A stretch of DNA of 64,000 bases from Ga0077527 sp964433345 (GTDB taxonomy: Bacteria > Pseudomonadota > Gammaproteobacteria > Burkholderiales > SG8-41), in NCBI GenBank assembly GCA_964433345.1, contig CAYSQJ010000009.1:45343-109342 (forward strand), given 5' to 3'. The notes below the pieces were generated by a model that was not told the origin of the DNA, searched no databases, and was given only the letters and a program-made list of their open reading frames with translations. Positions 42,411 through 51,137 of the stretch are shown in pieces (the first letter of the stretch is position 1; every line of letters starts with the position of its first letter). Made by a program: the position numbers and the translations under genes.

Positions 42411-44009
42411 GTGTTAAATCATAATAAGTATTTCATTTTAAACAGTATTTTAAAATTTCAGCGCGGGCAAGCTCTGCTCGTGCTGCTGTTGTTGCTGGTT
42501 CTTGGTGCCGGCACGGCGTTTTATGTTTTTGTCAGCCCTGCCACCTCTGCTATTGAAAGGGACAAGGTAACCGCTGCTGCATTGGCGCAAGCCAAAGCGG
42601 CGCTGATTGGGTACGCCGTAGGAGTCAATCTTGCCAGCGGTAGCGCACGCCTGGGGGATCTTCCATGCCCAGACACTAATGACAGCGGTCAAATAGGCAC
42701 CTCCTGCGGCAACGCTTCGGGAACTACAGGACAGACGCTACGCATTGGCCGACTACCATGGAAATCCCTCGGACTGCCTGATTTGCGAGATGGCGACGGA
42801 GAAAGGCTGTGGTATGCAGTTTCCAACAATTTCAAATACAACAACCGCACCACATGCACATCGCCGGGTGACACCGGGTGTCTAAACAGTGATGCCCGCG
42901 GCACAATTACTATCCGGAATAATACTGGCACTCTGATCCACGACGGATCAAATCCGGATCCTTACACTCCGAGCGGAGTTATCGCCGTCATATTTGCCCC
43001 CGGCGCTGTCCTGCAAAGGCTGGGCGCAGCCACGCCGCAAGATCGTAGCTGTAACGGAGGCACTTGCACAGCCACTGGTGTTTGTAACGCTCCCTCGATA
43101 AGCGTAGCCAAATGCAATCCGGTTAACTATCTTGATGTAGCCGGTCCGCCAGTACTCACCGTAGCCGGAGCCACCTCCTCTACCGAGGATAACGCAGGAT
43201 TCATTGATGGCAGCAACGCAGACGGCTTCATCAATGGCATCGTCAAGGACTCAGCCGGAAACGTTATCGTAAACGACCGGTTGATCACCATCACCTATGA
43301 AGATCTGATGCCTCACTTAGAAAGCCGAGTAGCAAAGGAGGCTTATAACTGCGTCGCCGGATATGGGGCTGCCTCCTATGGCCGTTACCCTTGGGCAGCC
43401 TCTGTAGTTGAATCGGCCTCTGGAGATTACAGTAGCGTACAGAACGAGCGATTCGGTCGCATGCCAGATTCATTTGCTCAGTCAATTCTTGGATTGATCG
43501 CACCAAGCAATCTATTAGCAGTCTTGGTGAATGCCATATGTGCTTTCTCACCGTTTTCACCCAACACCTGCATGAGCAACTATTGGCCTGACACTTCGAT
43601 ATCCCCCCCCTGTAACATAACAACCGGATCTTGGTGGACAAATTGGAAGGAACAGGTTTTCTACGGTGTCGCAGACGCATACAAACCCAACGTCTCGGCG
43701 CAGTGGACTCCGACATATGTCACGGTACCAGCACCTACGACCTGCAATGGTATATCTGGAGACTACGATTGCTTGGCTGTCAGCCCTCCAACAGCAACGA
43801 CTCTCGACAACAAGCGCTTTGTTGTGATCGTAGCCGGCAAAAGACTGGCCGCAGTCTCGGGCGGCCAGCCCCGATCATCGCTGGCAAACAAACAGAATTC
43901 TGCAAATTACCTTGAAGATGAAAACGGCAATAACACAGGAACATCAAACATTTACGGCCAACAAGCACCTACCACAACATTCAATGACACCCTGCTATTC
44001 TTGCAATGA
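42411..44009 (+). CDS. Large PilX/GspK-like pilus protein with Cys-rich motif
   Basis: About 532 residues from the GTG at 42411; a GTG at 42315 is also possible but overlaps the previous gene by 86 bases. The hydrophobic N-terminus RGQALLVLLLLLVLGAG resembles PilX/GspK proteins and lacks Glu at +5. Next comes ALIGYAV...DLPCPDTNDSGQIG...LPWKSLGLPDLRDGDGERLWY, shared with the neighbour at 44006. The rest (about 20 Cys, Gly/Ser/Thr/Asn-rich) looks extracellular, perhaps a tip adhesin. Copy E of the AT-rich motif encodes its first residues. Confidence 0.75.
   Translation: MLNHNKYFILNSILKFQRGQALLVLLLLLVLGAGTAFYVFVSPATSAIERDKVTAAALAQAKAALIGYAVGVNLASGSARLGDLPCPDTNDSGQIGTSCGNASGTTGQTLRIGRLPWKSLGLPDLRDGDGERLWYAVSNNFKYNNRTTCTSPGDTGCLNSDARGTITIRNNTGTLIHDGSNPDPYTPSGVIAVIFAPGAVLQRLGAATPQDRSCNGGTCTATGVCNAPSISVAKCNPVNYLDVAGPPVLTVAGATSSTEDNAGFIDGSNADGFINGIVKDSAGNVIVNDRLITITYEDLMPHLESRVAKEAYNCVAGYGAASYGRYPWAASVVESASGDYSSVQNERFGRMPDSFAQSILGLIAPSNLLAVLVNAICAFSPFSPNTCMSNYWPDTSISPPCNITTGSWWTNWKEQVFYGVADAYKPNVSAQWTPTYVTVPAPTTCNGISGDYDCLAVSPPTATTLDNKRFVVIVAGKRLAAVSGGQPRSSLANKQNSANYLEDENGNNTGTSNIYGQQAPTTTFNDTLLFLQ
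42421..42446 (-). repeat. AT-rich dispersed motif, copy E
   Basis: On the minus strand TTAAAATGAAATACTTATTA (42422-42441), two changes from the core consensus. It overlaps the first codons of the large PilX-like gene, encoding HNKYFILNS. Confidence 0.7.
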
Positions 44010-44767
44010 TGTCTATCTCCGGCATTAATCATCCAATCAATCGCGGAAACCGTTTGGCAAGCGGCCGCGGCTTTTCGCTTATTGAAGTTGCAGTAGTACT
44101 TTTTATCATTGTGCTACTTCTTGGCAGCATCCTGATCCCACTCGGCACTCAGGTCGAACAACGGCAAATCAGTAGCACCCAAAAAGCCCTTGATGAGATT
44201 ACTGAGGCACTCATAGGCTACGCGGTTTCTAACGGCAACTTGCCTTGCCCGGCAATCTCGGCAACGAATGGGCAGGAGGATCGAACCGGCGGCTTATGCA
44301 CGGGCGGCAAAAGACAAGGCTATATTCCCTGGCAAACCCTGGGAGTTCCACGTTCTGATGCATGGAATCATCTATATCGTTACAGCGTGACGCCATCCTT
44401 CGCGGCTAGCGCTTCGCCACTCTTCAGTTTTACTTCAGCGCCTGATATCACCATCCAAACAAGAAATTCCGCTGGAGTCATTACCAATCTCACCAATGCA
44501 AACACCGTGCCTGCTGTCGTAATTTCACATGGAAAAAATGGTTATGGTTCCGTCAACGCAGACGGGGTAGCACAGGCGCTACCGTCCGACTGGCCTGCGA
44601 GCAACACTGATGAAAACACCAACGCCACCGGAACCACCAGTTTTGTGAGTCGTGTTATCCAGGCTCCGAATGCCACCGGCACTGGCGGTGAATTCGACGA
44701 TATCATCGCTTGGGTACCACGTTACACACTAATCAACCGCATGGTTGCCGCTGGAAAGCTGCCGTAG
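44006..44767 (+). CDS. Type IV prepilin-like protein
   Basis: 253 residues. The N-terminal methylation site GRG/FSLIEVAVVLFIIVLLLG has Glu at +5, as in true prepilins. The region ALIGYAVSNGNLPCPAI...GYIPWQTLGVPRSDAWNHLYRYSV matches the same motif in the gene before it, so the two are paralogous. It overlaps the previous stop by four bases (ATGA). Lower GC than flanking genes. The convergent kinase gene begins 6 bases on. Confidence 0.82.
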   Translation: MMSISGINHPINRGNRLASGRGFSLIEVAVVLFIIVLLLGSILIPLGTQVEQRQISSTQKALDEITEALIGYAVSNGNLPCPAISATNGQEDRTGGLCTGGKRQGYIPWQTLGVPRSDAWNHLYRYSVTPSFAASASPLFSFTSAPDITIQTRNSAGVITNLTNANTVPAVVISHGKNGYGSVNADGVAQALPSDWPASNTDENTNATGTTSFVSRVIQAPNATGTGGEFDDIIAWVPRYTLINRMVAAGKLP

Positions 44768-44772
44768 CGACA

Positions 44773-46506
44773 TCAGCCCAAGGGTCTAAGCTCAAAACAC
44801 ACCCGCCCCGGCCTGTTTTCCGCCAACACCAGCACGTAACCCGACTGCTCGGCAAACTTCGCAGCCTGGAACAGCCCCACGCCGAGACCGTTCTCCGAGG
44901 GCACCGGCGCCGCGAGTATCTCGCGGGCGATTTCCGGCGGCACCGGCGCTCCGTCGTCGCAGACGCTGAGGCGTGGTCCGGATGACAACTCGGCGCTGAC
45001 GCGCAGCGGCTCACCCGGCCTCATTTTGTAGAGGGCGTTTTCGATCAGGGTATCGGCGATGCTGTCGAAGAGTTCCGCGGGCAGGCGTTCGCCTTCGCGC
45101 AGGCTCTGTTTCAGGAACACGATGTTGCGTCCCGCGTAGCGCGCCTGCAGCCCCTGCCACCAGATTGCCGCGTCGACATCCTTCACCTCGATGAGGCCGG
45201 GAGACTTCAGCTTCTCCAGCGTTGCCCCGAGGCGCTGGGTAATCTGCGGCAGTTGGCGCTGCACCAGCGCGCGAAAGGCCTGGCTATCGTCGACGCCGCG
45301 CATTTCCGCTGCCGCGCAAATCGAGCGCAAAGACTGCAGCAGGTTCTTGACGTCGTGGGTCAGCCGCGCCCCGGTTTCGTAAATGGCCTGGGTATAGGCC
45401 GACTGCTGACGCAGCTGCTCCCGGCGCAGTGCCTCGTGGAAGTGGCCGATCATCTGCATCAGCAACTTGAGGTGGAGCAGCACTGCCGGCGAAAACGGCC
45501 GCGGGGCATGCAAGGTGAACAGGATTCCGCCGGTCTCATAATGCTCGGCATGTTCCGCGGCATGGCCGACCGAGCCCTCGGATTGCGCCGAGCGCCAGCC
45601 ATAGCCGGTAACCCAGGGCAGTTCAAGCATCCGGATCAGCGCGCCGCGCAGGAACTGCTCGGGCCGGGATTCCGTCTGCGCAAGTTCCGCCAGCTGCCGC
45701 ATGCGCAGTTCGAAGGGCAATCCAAGTCCGAGCAGGTAGCGGGACAGCAAGGTCCCGATGCCGCCGAAGCCCGCGCGCGGATTCCACAGCCAGGACAGAC
45801 CGGCGAGCAGCACTGCAATCACCATCAGCGCCTGCATCAGCCCGAGCAGGTACTGTCCCTGGGTGACCTCCTGGATCACGAAACTGCCCAGTGCCAGGGC
45901 CACCACCAGCAGGAACAGCATCACGCTGTAGAACAGGTCGACGATGACCGGGTCACCACGCCGGCGCTCTCCTCCCGGCATTGCAAGAATGATCAGGGGA
46001 AGCAGCGGCAGGCCGTAGCGCAGCATGCCCGCCACCTCCTGCGACACCGCGTAGCGGGTGAACAGCTGGGGCACCACCCACATCAGCAGCATCGCCACCA
46101 GGTACACGGCACCCAGTATCGCCACCAGCCGCTCGCGGCGGCCCACGGTGCCGGGCACGCCGCCGCCGATGAGTCCGAACAGCACGGCGATCCAGGTGCC
46201 GACCAGCCACCAGTTGCCGGCCACGGCAAAGAATGCGCCGATACACAGCACCAGCAGCGCCAGCGGCATCGGAATCTGGCGCTCGCCGCGCCACACCGGC
46301 TGCCAGATCAGGAACAGGCCGAAATGCGCAAGCAACAGGCCGCGCTGCCACCACTCGCCACCGCCCCAGGCGATCGCGCCGTGCAGGGTCAGCAGCATCG
46401 CGGCCAGCAGGAAATTCAGATTGCGGCCGGTGACGGCCGGCACGGCTTCCGCAGGCGGGGGCCGCGCCGGCGAGGACGGCAGATCGGGCGATTCTTTTTC
46501 AGGCAT
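44773..46506 (-). CDS. Membrane histidine kinase, probable partner of the NtrC-type regulator
   Basis: 577 residues. Six or seven membrane spans (30-240), a GAF-like linker (about 265-345) and the H-box RLTHDVKNLLQSL with His384. The HATPase domain has an N-box ADTLIENALYKM, G1 VCDDGAPVPPE and G2 GLGVGLFQAAK. The HDVKNLLQ box resembles the HDLKN box of PrsK/NtrB-type kinases. It is convergent with the prepilin genes and has no adjacent regulator; the best match is the regulator at 30595-32028. Sensed signal unknown. Confidence 0.85.
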   Translation of the reverse strand: MPEKESPDLPSSPARPPPAEAVPAVTGRNLNFLLAAMLLTLHGAIAWGGGEWWQRGLLLAHFGLFLIWQPVWRGERQIPMPLALLVLCIGAFFAVAGNWWLVGTWIAVLFGLIGGGVPGTVGRRERLVAILGAVYLVAMLLMWVVPQLFTRYAVSQEVAGMLRYGLPLLPLIILAMPGGERRRGDPVIVDLFYSVMLFLLVVALALGSFVIQEVTQGQYLLGLMQALMVIAVLLAGLSWLWNPRAGFGGIGTLLSRYLLGLGLPFELRMRQLAELAQTESRPEQFLRGALIRMLELPWVTGYGWRSAQSEGSVGHAAEHAEHYETGGILFTLHAPRPFSPAVLLHLKLLMQMIGHFHEALRREQLRQQSAYTQAIYETGARLTHDVKNLLQSLRSICAAAEMRGVDDSQAFRALVQRQLPQITQRLGATLEKLKSPGLIEVKDVDAAIWWQGLQARYAGRNIVFLKQSLREGERLPAELFDSIADTLIENALYKMRPGEPLRVSAELSSGPRLSVCDDGAPVPPEIAREILAAPVPSENGLGVGLFQAAKFAEQSGYVLVLAENRPGRVCFELRPLG

Positions 46507-46550
46507 CGTGTCGGCGCATCAGGTGTTTCATTCCGTCAGGTGCTCTTCGC

Positions 46551-46563
46551 TATACTGTCCATC
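46551..46563 (+). promoter_or_regulatory. Candidate promoter for the ABC permease gene
   Basis: TATACT (-10) at 46551-46556 with a weak TTCATT (-35) 18 bases upstream (46527-46532); about 28 bases before the GTG at 46584. Confidence 0.4.
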
Positions 46564-46583
46564 GACAACAAAGCTCCGCAACC

Positions 46584-47351
46584 GTGCACATCACCACCAT
46601 CGGCCGATACACCGCGCTCGAAGCACTGCGCACCCGCGTTCCGGCCACCACGCTGCTGACGCTGTGCGTGCTGCTCGGCGCCAGCCTGTTCGTGCGCGAA
46701 CTCGCGGTCACCGAAAGCGCGCGCTTCCAGACCGGTTTCTATGCCGCCGCTGCGCGGCTCTGCGCGGTGTTCATCGCCGGTCTTTACGTGCTCGCCAGCA
46801 TCTCCCGGGAATTCAACGACAAGGGGCTCGAGGTTCTGCTCGCGCTCGACCTGCCGCGCAGCCATTATATCTGGGGCAAGCTCTGCGGCTTCGTGCTGAC
46901 CGCAGCCGGGATCGCGATCCTGTTGTCGCTGCCGCTGTGGCTGCTCGCACCCGCAGCTGCGGTGCTGCTGTGGACGGTCTCGCTGGCCATCGAACTCGCG
47001 ATCGTCGTCGCCCTCGCCCTGTTCTGCATCGTCACCTTCAGCCAGCTGCTGCCCGCCGCGGGTTTCGTCGCTGCGTTCTACCTGCTGGCCCGGAGCATTA
47101 CTGCCATGCGCCTGATGAGCGCGCATCCCGTAGCCGGCGGGGAAACGCTGTCGCAGCAGGTCACCAGTGCCCTGGTCGATGGCCTCGCTTTCCTGCTGCC
47201 GGCGCTGGATGGCTGGACCCAGACCGCCTGGCTGGTCGATGGACCCTCCGGCGGAGCCACCCTCGTGGCCACGCTCGTCATCCAGGGCGCAATCTACGTC
47301 ACCCTGTTGACTGCGGCGGCGCTGTTCGACTTCTACCGCCGGAGCTTGTGA
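46584..47351 (+). CDS. ABC-2 type permease-like membrane protein
   Basis: 255 residues, six predicted spans. N-terminal ITTIGRYTALEALRTRVPA and EFNDKGLEVLLALDLPRSHYIWGKLCGF fit ABC-2 permeases. GTG start. No ATPase lies beside it; the nearest unpaired ATPase is at 29718-30440. Directly followed by the gene at 47352, whose TTG start follows the stop. Confidence 0.78.
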   Translation: MHITTIGRYTALEALRTRVPATTLLTLCVLLGASLFVRELAVTESARFQTGFYAAAARLCAVFIAGLYVLASISREFNDKGLEVLLALDLPRSHYIWGKLCGFVLTAAGIAILLSLPLWLLAPAAAVLLWTVSLAIELAIVVALALFCIVTFSQLLPAAGFVAAFYLLARSITAMRLMSAHPVAGGETLSQQVTSALVDGLAFLLPALDGWTQTAWLVDGPSGGATLVATLVIQGAIYVTLLTAAALFDFYRRSL

Positions 47352-48095
47352 TTGCCCGTTATCGGCGCCATTGAAGAACGCAGCCTGGGCGCGGTGCCGC
47401 GCGGCATAGTCTGGCTGCTGGCCGCGGCACTGGCCGCGCAGCTGTGGTGGCATGCGCAGGGCCCGCAACCCGAGGCCCGCGCCGCCGATCTGCCGCCTGC
47501 ACCCCAGGCAGGCGTGCTGCGCACGGCAAGCTTTGGTGAACCGGTTGCGGCAGCGCAAATGCTGCTGCTTTATCTGCAGGCCTTCGACAACCAGCCGGGT
47601 ATCAGCCTTCCCTTCACCAATCTCGATTACCCGCGGGTAATGGCCTGGCTGGAGGCCGCGCTGCGCCTGGACAATCGCAGCGGTTATCCGCTGATGATGG
47701 CCTCGCAGCTCTACGGTCAGGTGCCGGATCCCGCAAAGCAGCGCGCGATGTGCGATTTCGTGCATACCCGTTTCCTGGAAGCGCCGGACCTGCGCTGGCG
47801 CTGGCTCGCGCACTGCGCGATCATGGCCAAGCACCGTTTGCGCGATCCCGGACTCGCGCTGCGCTATGCGGCGGATATCACCCGTCATGCCGGCAGCGCT
47901 TCGGGTTGGGCGCGCCAGATGCAAGTGTTCATCCTCGAGGACCTCGGTGAGACCGAAAGCGCGCGGATATTGCTCGGGGGTCTGCTGGCCAATGACGAGG
48001 TACAGGATCCTGCCGAACTGCATTTTCTGACCGGGCGTCTGAAAGCGCTGGAAATGAGTAAAAAACCGCCGCCATCGTCGAATTTCCGACAGTGA
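47352..48095 (+). CDS. Hypothetical membrane-anchored protein
   Basis: 247 residues from a TTG immediately after the permease stop. One N-terminal hydrophobic span (GIVWLLAAALAAQLWW), then a soluble alpha-helical part with repeat-like segments (YPLMMASQLYGQVPDPAKQRAMCDFVHTRF, LRYAADITRHAGSASGWARQMQ). It may be a TPR-like fold; I do not recognise the family. It is probably cotranscribed with the permease. Confidence 0.7.
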   Translation: MPVIGAIEERSLGAVPRGIVWLLAAALAAQLWWHAQGPQPEARAADLPPAPQAGVLRTASFGEPVAAAQMLLLYLQAFDNQPGISLPFTNLDYPRVMAWLEAALRLDNRSGYPLMMASQLYGQVPDPAKQRAMCDFVHTRFLEAPDLRWRWLAHCAIMAKHRLRDPGLALRYAADITRHAGSASGWARQMQVFILEDLGETESARILLGGLLANDEVQDPAELHFLTGRLKALEMSKKPPPSSNFRQ

Positions 48096-48170
48096 TCGTC
48101 GGACTCTTGTAGGGAACGCGGCAGACCGATTTTTGAGCTCTCTGGCACCCCTATCAGATGAATTTTATAA

Positions 48171-48198
48171 ATATTAATAAAAACAAATACTTACATGA
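48171..48198 (+). repeat. AT-rich dispersed motif, copy F
   Basis: TAATAAAAACAAATACTTAC (48175-48194), exact over the core; intergenic, about 70 bases before the pilin sigma-54 promoter. Confidence 0.85.
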
Positions 48199-48260
48199 TA
48201 TTTGCCTTTGTTCATCGTTTTCCAGGCCACGGTACGAACGCTGATCGATCGAAACCATGA

Positions 48261-48276
48261 TGGTACAAACCTTGCA
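48261..48276 (+). promoter_or_regulatory. Sigma-54 promoter of the pilin gene
   Basis: TGGTAC-AAACC-TTGCA has GG and GC exactly 10 bases apart and matches TGGCAC-N5-TTGCA at all but one fixed position. The start site would be about 12 bases past the GC, near 48287, giving a leader of some 35 bases. The upstream region back to 48096 is where activator sites would lie. Confidence 0.8.
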
Positions 48277-48322
48277 TAAGCTTAGGCACAGTTTCCGCCC
48301 ACAGGTGGCGAGGAGAGAAAAA

Positions 48323-48997
48323 ATGAAGCAACAACAAGGCTTTACGCTGATTGAAATCGCGATCGTGCTGGTCATCATCGGTCTGCTGCTGGGTGGCGTG
48401 CTGAAGGGCCAGGAACTGATCACCAGCGCCCGGGTGCGTAACGTCATTTCATCTCAGGACGGCATCAAGGCTGCCTACTTCGGTTTCCTGGACCGCTACC
48501 GTGCACTGCCGGGTGATTACCTGACGGCATCGGCACAAGCCAACATCCCCGGTTGTGGCGGCTGCTTCGGTGGCAACGGCAACGGCCAGATCATCACTGA
48601 CGGCACCAGCTCGGAAGCCGTGCATGTCTGGGAGCATCTGTCGAAGGCAGGTTTCATCACCGGCAGTTACGTGTCCGGCGCGGCAGTGGCTGCCGCGACT
48701 ACGGCCAATACCCCCTCGAATCCCTACGGTTCGCTGATCCAGCTGATTTTTGACAACGTGTACCAGGACGCCGCCCCGGCCAACCGCCACAATCTCAAGA
48801 CCGGCGCCAACATTCCTTCGGACATCATGGCCGAAGTGGATCGCAAGGTGGATGACGGTCTGGGTACCGGCGGACAGCTGCGCTTCTCGACTTTCGGCGG
48901 CGCGGTCAACACCGGGCAAGAGTGCTACAACACAACTTCCGGCGCCTGGCAATCCGCCAATCCCAACGCCAACTGCGGCGGTGCGCTGCTGTTCTGA
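48323..48997 (+). CDS. Type IV pilin (MSHA-type major pilin candidate)
   Basis: 224 residues. Leader MKQQQG / FTLIEIAIVLVIIGLLLGG with Glu at +5. The body has YRALPGDYLTA, IPGCGGCFGGNGNGQI and two C-terminal Cys (QECYN...NANCGG), which probably close a disulfide loop. AGGAGAG precedes the ATG. An earlier in-frame ATG at 48257 lies in the promoter and cannot be used by transcripts from it. Single-gene unit with its own sigma-54 promoter and terminator, as expected for an abundant subunit. It is 3.5 kb from the assembly genes. Confidence 0.9.
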   Translation: MKQQQGFTLIEIAIVLVIIGLLLGGVLKGQELITSARVRNVISSQDGIKAAYFGFLDRYRALPGDYLTASAQANIPGCGGCFGGNGNGQIITDGTSSEAVHVWEHLSKAGFITGSYVSGAAVAAATTANTPSNPYGSLIQLIFDNVYQDAAPANRHNLKTGANIPSDIMAEVDRKVDDGLGTGGQLRFSTFGGAVNTGQECYNTTSGAWQSANPNANCGGALLF

Positions 48998-49016
48998 CAA
49001 CTACAAGCATCGACAA

Positions 49017-49044
49017 AAAAGCCCGCAACAGCGGGCTTTTTTTT
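49017..49044 (+). terminator. Rho-independent terminator after the pilin gene
   Basis: AAAAGCCCGC-AACA-GCGGGC followed by eight T; a ten-base stem including A-T pairs, starting 20 bases after the pilin stop. Textbook form. Confidence 0.93.
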
Positions 49045-49068
49045 GCCCGGCACCCGCAACCACAGTCT

Positions 49069-51036
49069 CTAACCCTGCAACAGCCGCATCTCCGCAGCCG
49101 CCACTGCGGCCTCAGTGCCCATCAGCACGATCACATCGCCTTCCTCGATGCGAATGTCCGGGGCGGGCGCCGCGGTTTTCACGTTGCGGCGGCGCAGGGC
49201 GGTCACCTCGACGCCCGAGCCGGATAGATTGATCTCGCTGAAGGGCTTGCCGATGGCCTTGGCGCCCGAGGTCACCAGCACCGAATGCAGGCGCGGCTGC
49301 AGTGACTGGTCGCCCCCCTCGCTGGCATCGGTCATGCCGCGGAAAAAGCCTCGGAACAGTTCGTAACGGCTTTCCCGCGTCTCGCGGATGCGCCGCAGCA
49401 CGCGGTTCAGCGGCACCCCGACCAGCATCAGCGTGCTCGACGCCAGCATCAGGCTCGCCTCCATCAGGTCGGCGACCACCTCGGTGGCGCCGGCATCACG
49501 CAGCTTCTGGACGTCGCTGTCGTCTATCGTGCGCACAACCACCAGCAGGCCGGGGCGTGCCTCCTGGACATGGGCAATGATGTGCAGCGCCGACGCGGTG
49601 TCCGCGTAAGTCACGATGAGCACCCGCGCCCGTGCCAGGCCGGCAGCCAGCAGCACTTCGCGGCGGGCAGCGTCGCCGAACACGACACGCTCGCCGGCCG
49701 CGGTGGCCTCGCGGATGCGCTGCGGATCATTGTCGAGCGCAATGAAGGGCACGCCTTCGCGGTCGAGGAAGCGAGCGAGGTTCTGCCCGCTGCGCCCGTA
49801 GCCGCAGATCAGCACATGGCCCTCGGTGGCCATCGACTGAACCGCGATGTTGTGCAACTGCATCGCGCGGTTCATCCATTCACTGGAGCTCCAGCGCCGC
49901 ACGATGATCTCGCTGCGCTCGATCACGAAGGGCGCGATCAGCATCGACAGCACCATCGCCGCCAGCACCGGCTGCAGCACATCCTGCTCGAGCAGGCCGC
50001 TGCCCGCGGCATGGGCAAGCAGCACGAAACCGAACTCGCCGCAGGCGCCCAGCGCAAGCCCGGCGCGCAGGGCGACCCCGCCGGGCGCACCGAACAGCCG
50101 GCTCAGCCCGAAGATCAGCGCAGTCTTCACCAGCACCAATGTCACCAGCAGCACGGCAACCCAGGCGTTCTCGACAACGACGCGCACATCGAGCAGCATG
50201 CCGATAGTCACGAAGAACAGGCCGAGCAGCACGTCCCGGAAAGGCTTGATGTCCTCCTCGACCTGGTAGCGGTACTCGGTCTCGGAAATCAGCACGCCCG
50301 CGACGAATGCGCCGAGCGCCAGCGACAGCCCCGCCAGTTCGGTGAGATAGGCGACGCCGAGGGTCACCAGCAGCACGTTGAGGACAAACAGCTCCGGTGA
50401 TTTCTGGCGTGCAACCACATGGAACCAGGCACGCATCACGCGCTGTCCGACCACCAGCAGCACCGAGAGCACGACGACGGCCTTGGCCACCGCCAGTCCC
50501 AGGGTGGCGGCGAGGTCCTCGGCCGGCGCACCCAGCGCCGGAATCAGGATCAGCAGCGGCACCACGGCGAGATCCTGGAACAGCAGGATGCCGATGATCT
50601 GCCGGCCATGCGGCGAATTCAGCTCGAAGCGCTCGGCCAGCAGCTTGGCGAGGATGGCGGTCGAGGACATGGCCAGCGCACCACCGAGGATGATGCCCCC
50701 CTGCCAGCTGACACCCACCGCCAGCGCCACACCCAGTACCAGCAACAGAGTCACCAGCACCTGCGATGCCCCGAGGCCGAACACGATGCGGCGCATGGTC
50801 AGCAGCCGCGACAGGCTGAACTCCAGGCCGATGCTGAACATCAGGAACACCACGCCGATTTCCGCGAGGTGCGTCACTTCTTCGGTGGTGTTGATCCAGC
50901 CCAGGGCATGGGGGCCGATGATGACCCCGACGATCAGGTAGCCGAGCAGGGGCGGCAGCTTCAGCGTGCGGAAAACGACCACCACCAGCACGGCGGCGGC
51001 GAGCAGCACAAGGACCGGTTGGAGGGAAGCCTGCAT
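49069..51036 (-). CDS. CPA2-family monovalent cation/proton antiporter (KefB/YbaL-like)
   Basis: 655 residues. Twelve or so spans (1-390) with LPPLLGYLIVGVIIGPHALG and FLMFSIGLEFSLSRL, then a TrkA-N Rossmann domain (HVLICGYGRSGQNLARFL, about 415-530) and a TrkA-C domain (about 570-650). Such proteins export K+ or Na+ in exchange for protons under nucleotide or thiol control. ATG 51036 gives the usual short N-terminus. Divergent from kdsD by 100 bases. Confidence 0.92.
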   Translation of the reverse strand: MQASLQPVLVLLAAAVLVVVVFRTLKLPPLLGYLIVGVIIGPHALGWINTTEEVTHLAEIGVVFLMFSIGLEFSLSRLLTMRRIVFGLGASQVLVTLLLVLGVALAVGVSWQGGIILGGALAMSSTAILAKLLAERFELNSPHGRQIIGILLFQDLAVVPLLILIPALGAPAEDLAATLGLAVAKAVVVLSVLLVVGQRVMRAWFHVVARQKSPELFVLNVLLVTLGVAYLTELAGLSLALGAFVAGVLISETEYRYQVEEDIKPFRDVLLGLFFVTIGMLLDVRVVVENAWVAVLLVTLVLVKTALIFGLSRLFGAPGGVALRAGLALGACGEFGFVLLAHAAGSGLLEQDVLQPVLAAMVLSMLIAPFVIERSEIIVRRWSSSEWMNRAMQLHNIAVQSMATEGHVLICGYGRSGQNLARFLDREGVPFIALDNDPQRIREATAAGERVVFGDAARREVLLAAGLARARVLIVTYADTASALHIIAHVQEARPGLLVVVRTIDDSDVQKLRDAGATEVVADLMEASLMLASSTLMLVGVPLNRVLRRIRETRESRYELFRGFFRGMTDASEGGDQSLQPRLHSVLVTSGAKAIGKPFSEINLSGSGVEVTALRRRNVKTAAPAPDIRIEEGDVIVLMGTEAAVAAAEMRLLQG

Positions 51037-51124
51037 GATTTCCGGGAACGGAGGGCGTCTGAATATTGCCTTTTCCCCCGCGAATTGCAAGCCGTGTCGG
51101 ACCAGGGTACGGCAGGGTCCTTGC

Positions 51125-51137
51125 TATAATTTCGCCA
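51125..51137 (+). promoter_or_regulatory. Candidate -10 of the kdsD-lpt operon
   Basis: Perfect TATAAT at 51125-51130; no good -35. It is only 6 bases before the kdsD ATG, so transcripts would start at or next to the start codon (leaderless). Confidence 0.5.

Larger units (their letters stand above)
42166..44767. other. Low-GC segment inside the pilus cluster
   Basis: By eye, GC falls from about two thirds to near one half, starting within the 3' third of the MshK-like gene and ending with the second prepilin-like gene. It covers both prepilin-like genes. No flanking repeats or integrase are visible. Confidence 0.6.

Noticed and set aside
48257..48322. Longer pilin start at an upstream ATG
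   Set aside because: The ATG overlaps the sigma-54 promoter, and the extra 22 residues would precede the prepilin leader; ATG 48323 has the ribosome-binding site.
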